Shown here: one piece after another, positions 45,178 to 54,584 of the stretch | How the letters are laid out: each line of letters begins with the position of its first letter | Position numbering within the stretch: the first letter of the stretch is position 1 | DNA from: Gimesia fumaroli | GTDB lineage: Bacteria; Planctomycetota; Planctomycetia; Planctomycetales; Planctomycetaceae | DNA: 64,000 bases | Assembly: GCF_007754425.1 (NCBI RefSeq) | Contig: NZ_CP037452.1 | Coordinates: 6,551,164-6,615,163 of the forward strand | Direction: 5' to 3' | Translations under genes and position numbers: made by a program | Notes under the pieces: generated by a model | The model's database searches: none | Seen by the model: the letters and a program-made list of their open reading frames with translations, nothing else | What the model was told of the DNA's origin: nothing

Positions 45178-45374
45178 TCCCACTCTTTTTCTCATATCTT
45201 CACTCATACAGAGATCAAATTTGGGAGACGCTCATTGTGCTGCCTGGCTTAATAAACCGGTATTGCATCAATTGGCCAAGTATTGATAATCAGGACTCTC
45301 TCCAAAACAAAAAGACTACCCGACATTTCTCAAGTCCTCTCTTACTCTCCAGTTATAAAAAAATCAGGTGCCTT

Positions 45375-46220
45375 ATGTGGTGCACAAGTTGCCAGTCCGA
45401 TGTGGCTGCAGAAGTATCTACAGACTCAAAACGAGTTCATTGCGCAATCTGTGGGAATGACCTTGGAAGCACATCTGCTGCGCGGATCAGCGATAAGACC
45501 AAAGAAGCCCGCGAGTTGCTGGCGCGCTGGTCGAACCGTGAGATGCTGGACCCATATGGGCCGCTCACCAAATCGGAGCCCCGACCACAAACAGGCTCAT
45601 CCCTATTTGATCAGCCGGAACAACATCATCCGAGTTCAACTCCACAGCCCTCCCTGGAAACACACACAGAACAACAAACTCAGAGAACCGCACCTGTTGA
45701 GGTTAATGAGCAAGCTTCTGCCCCAGCAGAGGAACCGAATCACCATGATTCATTCGAGCCAGAGGAATCGGTCGCGTATCAACCGTCAAGTTTTCCCCAA
45801 CTGCGTTCAGACTACCGTGATATCCAGGATCTGATTGAAGAAGACGATCAGAGCCCGAACTGGCTGGGGCTCGTCGGCCAATTAATGGCCTATGGTGGTG
45901 TCGCCGTTCTGACCATTGGAACAACGCTCGTCCTGTGGGGGTACTATGGCGGACCTGCGAACTATGCTTCCACAGGCTGGTTAATCAGCACAGCCGGGCA
46001 GATGTTGCTGTTTCTAGGTGTAATTACCCTCGTCTCTGCCGGCATGGAACAAGCTTCGACCTCAGTCAGCCGTCGTATTGACCGGCTGGGCCAGAGAATC
46101 TTTCTGTTTGAACAAGCCATGCTTGAGCAACAGAAATCCCAGAATAAGCGAGCTTCAACGCCACAACCGTCACAGCCTCATACTACGACTTCAGAACCAG
46201 CGTTGCGCAAATCTGCCTGA
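45375..46220 (+). CDS. Zinc-ribbon protein with C-terminal membrane segments
   Basis: 281 residues from the ATG at 45375 (MWCTSCQSD), with AGGTG upstream; the frame further left encodes an implausible leader. N-terminal zinc ribbon CTSC (3-6) and CAIC (23-26). The middle is low complexity (Gln, Pro, Glu, Ser rich). Two hydrophobic segments lie at about 172-192 (LMAYGGVAVLTIGTTLVLWGYY) and about 203-223 (LISTAGQMLLFLGVITLVSAG). The end is a coiled coil and then disordered. No family recognised; a membrane-anchored zinc-ribbon protein of unknown role. Convergent with the methyltransferase gene. Confidence 0.8.
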   Translation: MWCTSCQSDVAAEVSTDSKRVHCAICGNDLGSTSAARISDKTKEARELLARWSNREMLDPYGPLTKSEPRPQTGSSLFDQPEQHHPSSTPQPSLETHTEQQTQRTAPVEVNEQASAPAEEPNHHDSFEPEESVAYQPSSFPQLRSDYRDIQDLIEEDDQSPNWLGLVGQLMAYGGVAVLTIGTTLVLWGYYGGPANYASTGWLISTAGQMLLFLGVITLVSAGMEQASTSVSRRIDRLGQRIFLFEQAMLEQQKSQNKRASTPQPSQPHTTTSEPALRKSA

Positions 46221-46269
46221 GTAATAAAGCCACCCAGCATTCATGAAATCGTAGACTGGGCTACGTGCG

Positions 46270-46875
46270 TTATTGCTGTGCCTCTGATTCCATTGTTAAC
46301 AGATGCTGCTTGAGCGAAGTCCCTTGAGGTGCTGAGAAGCCCCCCAGCTTGCCCCCGGAGGCAATCACACGATGACAGGGAATCAATACGGGAATCCGAT
46401 TTGACGACATCACTGTTCCCACAGCACGCGCAGCACGTGGTGCGCCCGCCTTGGCAGCCAACTCACCATAGGTAATCAGTTCACCATAACCGATCTGCTT
46501 CAGAGCACCGATGACGCGACTCTGAAATGCAGTTAACCGAGGGAGATTCAACTTCACGTCCCGGAAGTCGACAACCGCTCCTTGAAAATAATTCTGCAAA
46601 CGCTCACGTAACTCTGGATACCAGTTGGCTTCTTCAATCTCATCCGCAATATCGTCATGTTCTTCTGCCCAGAGTCGCCGGACTGTCTGTCGAACATCGT
46701 CTTGAGACGGGTGTCCCATGCTGAGCCGTTCCACCCTGGTGTTTGCGCCCAATAACCCACACCAGCCAATTTCAGTCGAGAAAACGGACAATTTTGCAGG
46801 GGAGACGTCCCCCAAAGTGGCTTTATGTCCTGTATCTGCAATTATTTGGGGGGCAGCGACAGTTCTTTGACCCAT
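46270..46875 (-). CDS. ogt: Methylated-DNA-protein cysteine methyltransferase
   Basis: 201 residues. The C-terminal ATase domain (about 115-198) is clear: LTAFQSRVIGALKQIGYGELITYGELA, GAPRAARAVGTVMSSNRIPVLIPCHRVI with the acceptor Cys167 in PCHR, and GGKLGGFSAPQGTSLKQHLL. The N-terminal 100 residues fit the methyltransferase N domain (EIGWCGLLGANTRVERL). It repairs O6-alkylguanine by suicidal transfer of the alkyl group to Cys. GGAGAG precedes the ATG. Ada-type fusion partners are absent, so ogt/mgt is the right class; the symbol is by analogy. Confidence 0.92.
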   Translation of the reverse strand: MGQRTVAAPQIIADTGHKATLGDVSPAKLSVFSTEIGWCGLLGANTRVERLSMGHPSQDDVRQTVRRLWAEEHDDIADEIEEANWYPELRERLQNYFQGAVVDFRDVKLNLPRLTAFQSRVIGALKQIGYGELITYGELAAKAGAPRAARAVGTVMSSNRIPVLIPCHRVIASGGKLGGFSAPQGTSLKQHLLTMESEAQQ

Positions 46876-46975
46876 CTGAAACTCTCCGATAGAATGGATT
46901 CGACTCGAAACGAAGATTTAACGGCAGTCCATTTTAGGATTTGTACAGACCAGGTTACAAGTTAATAGAGCGAAT

Positions 46976-47722
46976 ATGCACGAATACAGTATGTTGTCTG
47001 ACGATTATTTTACTAATCTCAATTTATGCACGGAAATGACACTGCCTTCCTCTCGGGATACCGTTCTGAGTTTTTTTGAACGGGTACAAAAATCGTTTCC
47101 CTCCATGCGGAATTTTTATAACCGCGGAGAAGGTGGTTTCATTCTGGAAGAAGATAAAGAAGAAGTCGGACAACAGCGATGGATGTCCCTCGAATCACAG
47201 CGTGTCTGCAGCGGGTATTTCAATCCCAAGGATCCGGACGACTGTTTAACTCAACATCAACTGATGCTGGAACTGGTGCCCTACATGCTCTCCGTCAGTC
47301 CGCTGGACTGTGAGGCTTTGGATTATATTGTCGGCTTCGACTTTTCCTATCGCGGAAATCACGATGCGCTGGTCGCTGAAGCACTGGGATCAAACCAGGC
47401 CATCGACAGCCTGCTGCAGATTCCCGGCTCCCAGGCATTGAATTATGAACCATCGATTACACTCAGTCTGGACGATTCCTGTCGTTGCCAGGCGCGATTG
47501 CAAATTGAAACGCGCACCAACGCCTATCAGGTACGACGCGACGATTATCCGGATGAGCAGATTTCTGTGTTCTTCACATTAAGACAGTATGGCAGTCTTT
47601 CCGCCGACACAAAACTCGAAGATACCATGCTGGATCTGAAGGCAAGATCAGATCAGCTGATGAAAGATTATGTCATTGATCAAGTCTTGCGTCCGCTGGC
47701 ACAGGCGATTTCCACGAAATAA
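46976..47722 (+). CDS. Conserved hypothetical protein
   Basis: 248 residues, acidic, soluble, no signal peptide. Phrases such as PSMRNFYNRGEGGFILEEDKEE, QQRWMSLESQRVCSGYFNPKD and YIVGFDFSYRGNHDALVAEAL are not from a family I can name. The long, mostly alpha/beta sequence and moderate codon bias make it a real gene. Starts 101 bases from the divergent methyltransferase gene and is followed by the aminotransferase gene. An internal ATG at 46991 is an alternative start. Confidence 0.78.
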   Translation: MHEYSMLSDDYFTNLNLCTEMTLPSSRDTVLSFFERVQKSFPSMRNFYNRGEGGFILEEDKEEVGQQRWMSLESQRVCSGYFNPKDPDDCLTQHQLMLELVPYMLSVSPLDCEALDYIVGFDFSYRGNHDALVAEALGSNQAIDSLLQIPGSQALNYEPSITLSLDDSCRCQARLQIETRTNAYQVRRDDYPDEQISVFFTLRQYGSLSADTKLEDTMLDLKARSDQLMKDYVIDQVLRPLAQAISTK

Positions 47723-47835
47723 AGAGTGTTTTAGAGAAAGAGGGCTGGTCCAGTTTCCAAAACCAGAACGCCCTTATAAAGTAGTTTACATCGAGTGTGC
47801 ATCCAGAAAACTTCAACATCAAAGGGGATTCCTTC

Positions 47836-49098
47836 GTGGCTTTACCATTAAGCGATTTCGCTCAGTCTCTTACCGTCGAAACAGCATTCAGCGTCCTGGC
47901 CGTAGCCAAACAACTCAAAGCGGAAGGCAAAGATGTTGTTGAGCTCGAAGTGGGAGACAGTCCGTTTGACAGTACTGCTTCCGCAAAATCTACTGGTATT
48001 GAAGCCATTCAAAATAATCAGTCGCACTACTGTGCATCCCCGGGAATTCCCGAGTTCCGTAAAGCGGCTGCCGACTTTGTCTCGCGTGAATTTCAGGTCG
48101 ACGCAAAACCCGAAAACATTGTCGTCGGTCCGGGCGCCAAAGTATTCGAGCAGTTCTTCTGTGAAGCCTTTTTGAACCCCGGTGATGGCGTACTGGTTTT
48201 CAGTCCCTATTTCCCGACCTATCTACCCAACATCGAACGCCGCGGCGCACGCATGGTGCTTTCCGATCTCAAACAGGAAAACAATTTCAGCCCAAACCTG
48301 GCTGACATCGAAAAATTCCTGGCCGAAGATCCCTCTCCGAAAGCAATCTTTCTGAACTCGCCCCACAATCCTACGGGAGGGGTCATTGCCGAGTCCGAGC
48401 TGAAAGCCATCGCCGACTTGATTCGCGGAAAAAATATTGCTGTCTTCAGCGACGAACCCTACTGCCATATGGTCTGGCAGGGAAAACACCATTCGATTCT
48501 TGCACAGCCGGGAATGATCGATCAATGTGTGTCCGCTTACACCTTCAGTAAATCCTACAGCATGAGTGGCTGGCGTCTGGGTTTCTGCGTTGCTTCAGAA
48601 GAAGTCGCAACTTCCATCGGAAAAATGGTCAACACCACGCTTTCCTGTACACCTCCTCTGGTTCAGTTAGCTGGTGCGGCTGCGCTCAATAACGATTCGA
48701 AAGAACGCGATGAAGTCATGCTGAAGTTCCGCGAAAAAGTGGTTCTGCTAACGAACAAATTGAATCAGATCGAGAACTTCCATGCCCTTGATCCCCACGC
48801 CACGTTTTACGTGTTTGTCAACGTAGCGCCCGTCTGCAACGAACTCGGCATCACCAGTCATGGCTTGGCCCTGTATCTGTTGGAAGGGGCCGACGATAAG
48901 TTTGGCATCGCCTGCCTGGGTGGTGAGTGTTTTGGTGACGCAGGACACGGATTTTTACGTTTCAGTTGTGCAGAACCGAATGATCGCCTGGAACAGGCGA
49001 TCGACTTTATTCCAGAAGCGATTTCCCGCAAAGATCGTATAGCCAGTTATCTTGAGTCACACCCAGGCGCGCGTCTGGAATCACCTTATCCGGTTTAA
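47836..49098 (+). CDS. Class I/II pyridoxal-phosphate aminotransferase
   Basis: 420 residues from a GTG at 47836 (AGGGGA nine bases upstream); an upstream GTG at 47797 has no such site. Fold-type I landmarks: VVELEVGDSPFDS, NIVVGPGAKVFEQFFCEAFLNPGD, FLNSPHNPTGGV with the phosphate-site Asn, VFSDEPYCHMVW with the Asp/Tyr pair, the Schiff-base Lys in YTFSKSYSMSGWRLGF, and LRFSCAEPNDRL with the substrate-binding Arg. Family length is normal. Most similar in style to aspartate/aromatic aminotransferases; the exact substrate cannot be read from sequence. Confidence 0.92.
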   Translation: MALPLSDFAQSLTVETAFSVLAVAKQLKAEGKDVVELEVGDSPFDSTASAKSTGIEAIQNNQSHYCASPGIPEFRKAAADFVSREFQVDAKPENIVVGPGAKVFEQFFCEAFLNPGDGVLVFSPYFPTYLPNIERRGARMVLSDLKQENNFSPNLADIEKFLAEDPSPKAIFLNSPHNPTGGVIAESELKAIADLIRGKNIAVFSDEPYCHMVWQGKHHSILAQPGMIDQCVSAYTFSKSYSMSGWRLGFCVASEEVATSIGKMVNTTLSCTPPLVQLAGAAALNNDSKERDEVMLKFREKVVLLTNKLNQIENFHALDPHATFYVFVNVAPVCNELGITSHGLALYLLEGADDKFGIACLGGECFGDAGHGFLRFSCAEPNDRLEQAIDFIPEAISRKDRIASYLESHPGARLESPYPV

Positions 49099-49170
49099 AA
49101 GCTGACTCGTGATCCGTTCGCTGCTCATACTTGACAGGAATAGAGAGAAAAACGGAATCTCAGGGATGTT

Positions 49171-49578
49171 ATGAATCGATATCAAACGCTGATCCGCACC
49201 GGGCTTATTCTGTATTGGCTTTTGCTGTTTACCGTGACTCACATCCCCCTAAAAAAGGGAACACTCCCCCAAGGCACTGACGTCCCGATACACTTTATTG
49301 CGTATGCGGGGCTTTCCTTTCTGTTGACCTGGTGGCTCTCATTAAAATGGGATAAGCTGACTCTTAAGCGGCTGATCGCCGTCTTTGTCGGAGTCAGCCT
49401 GTTCGGCATGCTGGATGAATTTCTACAGGGAATTCCTATACTGCAGCGTGAGCCGAGTCTCGATGACTGGGTGGCCGACACACTGGGAGGTCTCTTGGGT
49501 ATTGCGTTTTACCTGCTGGTTCACAAACCGCTTCGGCGGCTCATGCAAAACTTCCAGAATGCAGACAAGCAGCCATAG
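49171..49578 (+). CDS. VanZ-family membrane protein
   Basis: 135 residues. Four hydrophobic segments (about 8-27, 42-60, 70-86 and 108-122). VanZ landmarks are HFIAYAGLSFLLTWWLSL, LFGMLDEFLQGIP and SLDDWVADTLGGLLG. AGGGATG-type ribosome-binding site. VanZ-like proteins occur widely and are rarely linked to teicoplanin resistance, so no function is claimed. Convergent with zwf. Confidence 0.9.
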   Translation: MNRYQTLIRTGLILYWLLLFTVTHIPLKKGTLPQGTDVPIHFIAYAGLSFLLTWWLSLKWDKLTLKRLIAVFVGVSLFGMLDEFLQGIPILQREPSLDDWVADTLGGLLGIAFYLLVHKPLRRLMQNFQNADKQP

Positions 49579-49602
49579 AAACATCAACTCGAAATTGTTG
49601 TC

Positions 49603-51162
49603 TTATTCTTTTTTACTGGTAGCAGGCGTACGCCAGCGCCGATTTGATTTATTCAACAGCGCGGTTGCAGCGGCAGGTCCCCAAGTACCGGCATAATACG
49701 GCTCGGGAGTATGATCCGCTTTTTCCCACGCATCCAATACTGGTGTGACAAACTTCCAGGCTGCTTCCAGTTCATCGCTTCGAGTAAATAGAGTCGAATC
49801 GCCACGCAAAACATCCATCAGCAACCGCTCGTACGCTTCAGGCAGACTTTTATGGTAGGCATCCTCAAACGCAAAATCCATCGTCACCGGCTGGATCTGA
49901 TACTGCATGCCGGGCCGTTTCGTTGAGAACTTCATGGAAATCGATTCTTTGGGCTGAATCCGGAAAATCAATTCGTTCGGTTTGCGTTCCACCAGCGAAC
50001 AGATATCACCATCGCATTCCACAGTCGTAAACAGATTCATTGGCGGATGCTTAAACTGAATGGCGATCTCGCTCACGCGTTCAGGCATGCGTTTACCTGT
50101 TCGCAGATAAAACGGCACACCTTCCCAACGCCAGTTCTCTACCATGACTTCCATCGCCACAAAAGTTTCCCGTGTGGAGTCGGGGGGCACTCTCTCTTCT
50201 TCTCTGTAGCCGGGAACCGCCTGCCCAAATGATTGCCCGGCGGTATACTGGCCAGCAACCGCCCATTCAGACACAGGGCCTTTCGTCCCGGGTGCCAGTG
50301 TTTTCAATACTTTCAATTTCTCGTCGCGGATTTCCTCTCCGCTGAACAAGGCGGGAGGTTCCATCGCGATCAGACACAACAATTGCAGTACGTGATTTTG
50401 TAACACATCCCGCAGGGCGCCCGAACGATCATAATAGCCACCTCGCCCGTGCTCGATTCCCTGCGATTCCGCTACTGTAATCTGAACGTGATCAACATGA
50501 TTCCGATTCAGCAACGGCTCAAAGATCGAATTGCTCAATCGGAATAACAGAATATTCTGAACCGTTTCTTTCCCCAGATAATGATCAATGCGATAAATCT
50601 GGTCTTCGGTTAACAGCTCACTCAACTGCTGGCTCAGCTGCTGCGCCGATTCCAGGTCGTGCCCAAACGGTTTTTCAATGACAACCCGCAACCACTCATC
50701 ATCTGAATTACGCGGCACCATCTGTGCCCGAGACAATGCCTGTACCGCGGGATAAAATAAAGAGGGCGCTGTCGCCAGATAGGCAACCCGTTTGGTGATG
50801 ATATCGCCAATGGTTTCGCGTTCTACTGCTTCAATTGAATCTTTGAGTTTCGCATGATCGCTTTCGTCTGTGATGTCGACTTCACGATAAAAAAGCCGTT
50901 TGGAAAACGTAGCCCATTTTTCATCGGTCACCGTTCCGGTACGGGTAAATTGCGCAACCGTATCGCGCTGTTCGTTACGAAATTGTTCGTCCGTTTTTGA
51001 ACGCCGTGCGAGACCAATGATCGGAAGGTCGGCAGACAGAAACCCTTCACTCCATAAATCATACAACGCAGGAATTAATTTGCGGGCCGTTAAGTCGCCT
51101 GAGGCTCCAAAAATCAGGATGGTTGCCGTAGTCAGATCGATTGAAGAATTTGCGTTGGCCAT
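49603..51162 (-). CDS. zwf: Glucose-6-phosphate 1-dehydrogenase
   Basis: 519 residues, a normal length. The NADP-binding region at the start is IFGASGDLTARKLIPALYDL; the substrate site RIDHYLGKETVQNIL is intact, with EKPFGHD earlier and PFYLRTGKRM later, and the C-terminal beta+alpha domain reads DAYHKSLPEAYERLLMDVLRGD. Oxidises glucose 6-phosphate to 6-phosphogluconolactone, the first step of the oxidative pentose phosphate pathway, in the cytoplasm. It is on the same strand as ispG with 71 bases between. No pgl or gnd gene is adjacent. Confidence 0.96.
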   Translation of the reverse strand: MANANSSIDLTTATILIFGASGDLTARKLIPALYDLWSEGFLSADLPIIGLARRSKTDEQFRNEQRDTVAQFTRTGTVTDEKWATFSKRLFYREVDITDESDHAKLKDSIEAVERETIGDIITKRVAYLATAPSLFYPAVQALSRAQMVPRNSDDEWLRVVIEKPFGHDLESAQQLSQQLSELLTEDQIYRIDHYLGKETVQNILLFRLSNSIFEPLLNRNHVDHVQITVAESQGIEHGRGGYYDRSGALRDVLQNHVLQLLCLIAMEPPALFSGEEIRDEKLKVLKTLAPGTKGPVSEWAVAGQYTAGQSFGQAVPGYREEERVPPDSTRETFVAMEVMVENWRWEGVPFYLRTGKRMPERVSEIAIQFKHPPMNLFTTVECDGDICSLVERKPNELIFRIQPKESISMKFSTKRPGMQYQIQPVTMDFAFEDAYHKSLPEAYERLLMDVLRGDSTLFTRSDELEAAWKFVTPVLDAWEKADHTPEPYYAGTWGPAAATALLNKSNRRWRTPATSKKE

Positions 51163-51233
51163 GTCTTAACATCCATGCCTTAAAAAAGTGACACTCTAAA
51201 ACTGTAAATAAGTGGCTCTAAAATAGCCTGAGA

Positions 51234-52430
51234 TTAGACGTTTGTCGGCAGCTGTTCGATCAGGGAATCAAGTTCGCCTTTGAGCCGCGGCAGAATCTCA
51301 TCATAGGAATAACGGCCCAGCGATTCGCTCCCTTTTTTCAGATTGACATAATTGGGGCCACACCAGAGGCCGAGGTCGGCATCATCCGTTTCTCCGGGGC
51401 CATTTACCCGGCAGCCCATGACGGCAATCGTAATTTTATGATCTTTGGCATACTCAGTCATCTTTTTGACATCAGCCGCCAGATCCACGAAAACTTCGTT
51501 TTCGACGCGCGAACAACTGGGACAGCTGATGATGTTCAACCCTTTCTGGTCAAAATCAACAACCGTCCGTACGCGACCGGCGGCAATATCATTCAGAATC
51601 GTGTGTCCGGCTTCAATCTCCTCTCCCTTGCGATCATTGGGAACTGTCAGAGAAACGCGAATCGTATCCCCAATACCTTTACTGATCAATTGCTCAAACG
51701 CCATTCTGGTTTTGATGACGCCATCAGGAGGCATGCCTGCTTCCGTTACTCCCAGGTGAAGTGGAATATCGGGACGTTGCGCAGCAAAACGGGTATTGAC
51801 TTCAATGACTTTCGCGGGATCAGAATCCTTGAGAGAGACACAGAAACGGGTGAAGTCAATAGACTCCAGAAATTCACAATGATCCAGCGCACTTTCCAGC
51901 ATAGGAGAAATGGAATCATCGGGATCATACTTTTCCAGTTTCGCCGGATCGACCGACCCACAATTGACGCCTACCCGTAGCGCACAATCATTGGCTTTCG
52001 CAACTTCAGCAATGAAGCGAACCTTTTCCTGCCAGGGTTTTTCCGGTTCATGATGATACAGGTGCCCCGGATTATAGCGCAGTTTATTGACATAGGGTGC
52101 GATGACCTCTGCCAGCCGATAATTCTCCTGCAAATCAACCGTCAAAGGGACACTCGTCTGTTTGCGGATTTCGATCAATGCTGCCGCTTCCCGTTTATTG
52201 TCGACGGCAATCCGCACGATATCGGCTCCAGCCTGTTCCAGTGAGTGGATCTGGGCCACAGTCGCATCAATATTACTGGTTTTGGTCGCTGTCATACTCT
52301 GAACGGCGATCGGGTGGGCATTCCCAATGACAACTGCACCAATCTTCACTTCTCTGGTTGGATTTCGTGGTAACTGCAAGTTGTTTGTTCCTCTGGAATA
52401 AATGAAGTTCGTCTCTGCGTTGAAGCTCAC
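51234..52430 (-). CDS. ispG: 4-hydroxy-3-methylbut-2-enyl diphosphate synthase IspG
   Basis: 398 residues. TIM barrel with [40 protein letters not shown] and [17 protein letters not shown]; the three Cys of the 4Fe-4S cluster are in [10 protein letters not shown] and [17 protein letters not shown]. It reductively converts methylerythritol cyclodiphosphate to HMBPP in the MEP isoprenoid pathway. Start uncertain: GTG 52430 has no ribosome-binding site, whereas TTG at 52379 has AGAGGA nine bases upstream and gives the usual N-terminal length. The coordinates here give the longer version. Confidence 0.95.
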   Translation of the reverse strand: MSFNAETNFIYSRGTNNLQLPRNPTREVKIGAVVIGNAHPIAVQSMTATKTSNIDATVAQIHSLEQAGADIVRIAVDNKREAAALIEIRKQTSVPLTVDLQENYRLAEVIAPYVNKLRYNPGHLYHHEPEKPWQEKVRFIAEVAKANDCALRVGVNCGSVDPAKLEKYDPDDSISPMLESALDHCEFLESIDFTRFCVSLKDSDPAKVIEVNTRFAAQRPDIPLHLGVTEAGMPPDGVIKTRMAFEQLISKGIGDTIRVSLTVPNDRKGEEIEAGHTILNDIAAGRVRTVVDFDQKGLNIISCPSCSRVENEVFVDLAADVKKMTEYAKDHKITIAVMGCRVNGPGETDDADLGLWCGPNYVNLKKGSESLGRYSYDEILPRLKGELDSLIEQLPTNV

Positions 52431-52583
52431 GAATTGTATGAGATCCCGGGCTTAACGTCCATTCATGAAAAATCACCAAAAGTCTATTGGGATTGACAGA
52501 ATTTAGATGTCGATTTACAAGCCCTCAAGCAATTAATGCATTTTATGCAAAATTAGCGGGTACATATAGTAGGTGGAAGAAAA

Positions 52584-54032
52584 ATGAATCGTCTGATAGC
52601 AGGGATGCTTCTCGGTTTCTGTGTGTTAAACGGATGCGGAAACGAAGCGCAACCAACTTCTCAGAAAGAAGTTAAGCCAAAGCAAACAGCAGCCATCGAA
52701 CAACAGGACCAGCAGAAAGCGTCCGAAACGGCTACAAAAAATAATGCGCCATCGGAAGCAAAAGCACAGGTCGCTTTGAATCAGGCTCCCCTTCCTGAAG
52801 CGACTGTGAAAAAGGCAGAGGAATTCTTCGACCAGGGAATGAAACTGCTGCAGCAAGGCAAGCTACTGGAATCAACACAGGCGTTTACATCCGCTATTAA
52901 ACTGAATCCACGAGATCCCAAATACTATTTCCACCGCGGCAGTGTCTGGGCCGATCTAAAGCAGGACGCGAATGCCATTGTAGATTTAACCAAATCCATT
53001 GATATGAGCCCTAAGAACGCGCAATATTTTTATACGCGCGCACTCTTTTTCATGACGCGAGGCGGCGGCCAACTGGCAATCCAGGACTTCTCCAGAGCCA
53101 TCGAACTCAACCCCAAAGACCATCAGGCGTATAACAATCGGGGCTTACTGTTTGCGACGTCGGGAAAACTGAAAGAGGCCCGTGCCGACTTCGAACAGGT
53201 ACTGCAAATCAAACCTGAAAGCATTGATGCGATGAATAACCTGGGATTTGCTTTGATGAATCTCAATGAAATCGACAAAGCGTTTGAGGTTTTGAATCAG
53301 GTCATCAAACTGGACCCCAAATATTTGAATGCTTATGACAATCGTGGGCTAGCCTGGCTGAAACAAAAAGAGTATGCCAAAGCAGCAGACGACTTTACGA
53401 GAGCCATTGAATTGAGTCCGCAGAAGTTGAAATTTTATCGCCAGCGGATGCTGGCCTACGAAAAACTGGAAGATACAAAAAAAGCAAAAGCAGATGCGGA
53501 AAAAATTGTCTGGCTGCAAAAACTGACATTGATCAACGAACGGATTGCCAAGGCACCGAAAGACACAAATGCAATTCTTGAGCGAGCTCAGTTTTATCTG
53601 GAGTCTGATATGCGCGAATCTGCGATGAAAGATTACGCCAAAATTGTTGAACTGACCCAGGATACAGGGCACGGCTATTACATTCGCGGTGCTCTTTACC
53701 TGGAAGAAAATAAGCTTGATCGCTGCATCCAGGAGTGCTCCCGGGCCATTAATATTGAGCCTAACCCCGAAGCCTATTCAGTTCGCGGGGATGCATTTAT
53801 GAAACGAGGCGATGTGGAACATGCACTGCGTGATTTCGAGCGGGCGAAACGTATTGATGCAATTGTCGCAAAAGCATATCTGATGCGATCGAAATCGTTC
53901 AAGAAAAAAGGTGAACTGAAAAAAGCAGCGAAAGATTTCGAACGCGCTGTTGCCATCGACCCTTCGCTGGGGCCCGCCAAACTGAAGAAAGAAAAAACAG
54001 CTGCAAAACCGATCATTCGCCCCATTGACTAG
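52584..54032 (+). CDS. TPR lipoprotein
   Basis: 482 residues. Signal peptide with lipobox VLNGC (Cys18). A Gln/Lys/Ala-rich linker (about 20-70) precedes about ten tetratricopeptide repeats (about 75-470), many with the W/Y-x2-L/G-Y-x-A/N-R-G pattern, such as YYFHRGSVWADLKQD, AYNNRGLLFATSGK, AYDNRGLAWLKQKEYAKAADDF and AYLMRSKSFKKKGELKKAAKDF. The end is basic. A surface- or periplasm-anchored adaptor that binds other proteins; no specific partner is evident. GGTGGAAG precedes the ATG. Divergent from ispG. Confidence 0.88.
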   Translation: MNRLIAGMLLGFCVLNGCGNEAQPTSQKEVKPKQTAAIEQQDQQKASETATKNNAPSEAKAQVALNQAPLPEATVKKAEEFFDQGMKLLQQGKLLESTQAFTSAIKLNPRDPKYYFHRGSVWADLKQDANAIVDLTKSIDMSPKNAQYFYTRALFFMTRGGGQLAIQDFSRAIELNPKDHQAYNNRGLLFATSGKLKEARADFEQVLQIKPESIDAMNNLGFALMNLNEIDKAFEVLNQVIKLDPKYLNAYDNRGLAWLKQKEYAKAADDFTRAIELSPQKLKFYRQRMLAYEKLEDTKKAKADAEKIVWLQKLTLINERIAKAPKDTNAILERAQFYLESDMRESAMKDYAKIVELTQDTGHGYYIRGALYLEENKLDRCIQECSRAINIEPNPEAYSVRGDAFMKRGDVEHALRDFERAKRIDAIVAKAYLMRSKSFKKKGELKKAAKDFERAVAIDPSLGPAKLKKEKTAAKPIIRPID

Positions 54033-54161
54033 TGGAGTGTCATTTTTCATTTTGGGTTAATGGATATCACGAGAGTGCGACAACGGAGCACGTAAACAAC
54101 ACTCTCCACCCTCCATTTCCAGCTTGACAAAGCACAAGTCCTGAAGTTCAAGGAGTATTGA

Positions 54162-54557
54162 ATGAGTGGCGGATTTCTGGACGAGCCAAATTTTAAAGAC
54201 GGTCGATCTCAGGCAGGCGATCAACGCTCGGTTTCCGACTTCCTGTTCGTCAGTTTTAATTCACGGGTGCTTGCCTTGGATCGCGATACAGGAGAGTTAC
54301 TCTGGAACTGGAAAGCCCCTAAAGGCCGTTCAAACTATGTCTCAATTCTTGTCGACGATGAACAGCTCTTTGTTTCCGTCGACGGTTACACCTATTGCCT
54401 GGATCCCTATACGGGTCAGCAAATCTGGTTCAATCCGCTCAAAGGATTTGGATACGGAATCCCGACATTAGCCACTGCAGAGTTTCATACCAATGCGGCG
54501 TCGGCGGCTGAGATCATCACGCGAGAGCAGCGGAGACAGGATAACGGAGCGCAATAG
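54162..54557 (+). CDS. Small PQQ-like beta-propeller repeat protein
   Basis: 131 residues, no signal peptide. Two or more PQQ/WD-like blades are visible: VLALDRDTGELLWNWK and TYCLDPYTGQQIWFNP, each with the W at the end of a strand and D-x-x-TG. Too few blades for a full propeller, so it may pair with another chain or be a fragment. AAGGAG precedes the ATG. Convergent with the GNAT gene (27 bases between). A truncated gene cannot be excluded, but the reading frame and start look complete. Confidence 0.72.
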   Translation: MSGGFLDEPNFKDGRSQAGDQRSVSDFLFVSFNSRVLALDRDTGELLWNWKAPKGRSNYVSILVDDEQLFVSVDGYTYCLDPYTGQQIWFNPLKGFGYGIPTLATAEFHTNAASAAEIITREQRRQDNGAQ

Positions 54558-54584
54558 AAGCCTCCTGCAAACGACTCCGTTGCG

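Larger units (their letters stand above)
45007..45374. promoter_or_regulatory. Divergent promoter region with two CRP-like palindromes
   Basis: 368 bases between the divergent CxxC-YHS gene and the zinc-ribbon gene. It contains TGTGA-G-TCACA at 45118-45128 and the CRP-like site at 45160-45177. AGGTG at about 45366 precedes the start of the plus-strand gene. No gene is supported here. Confidence 0.5.
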
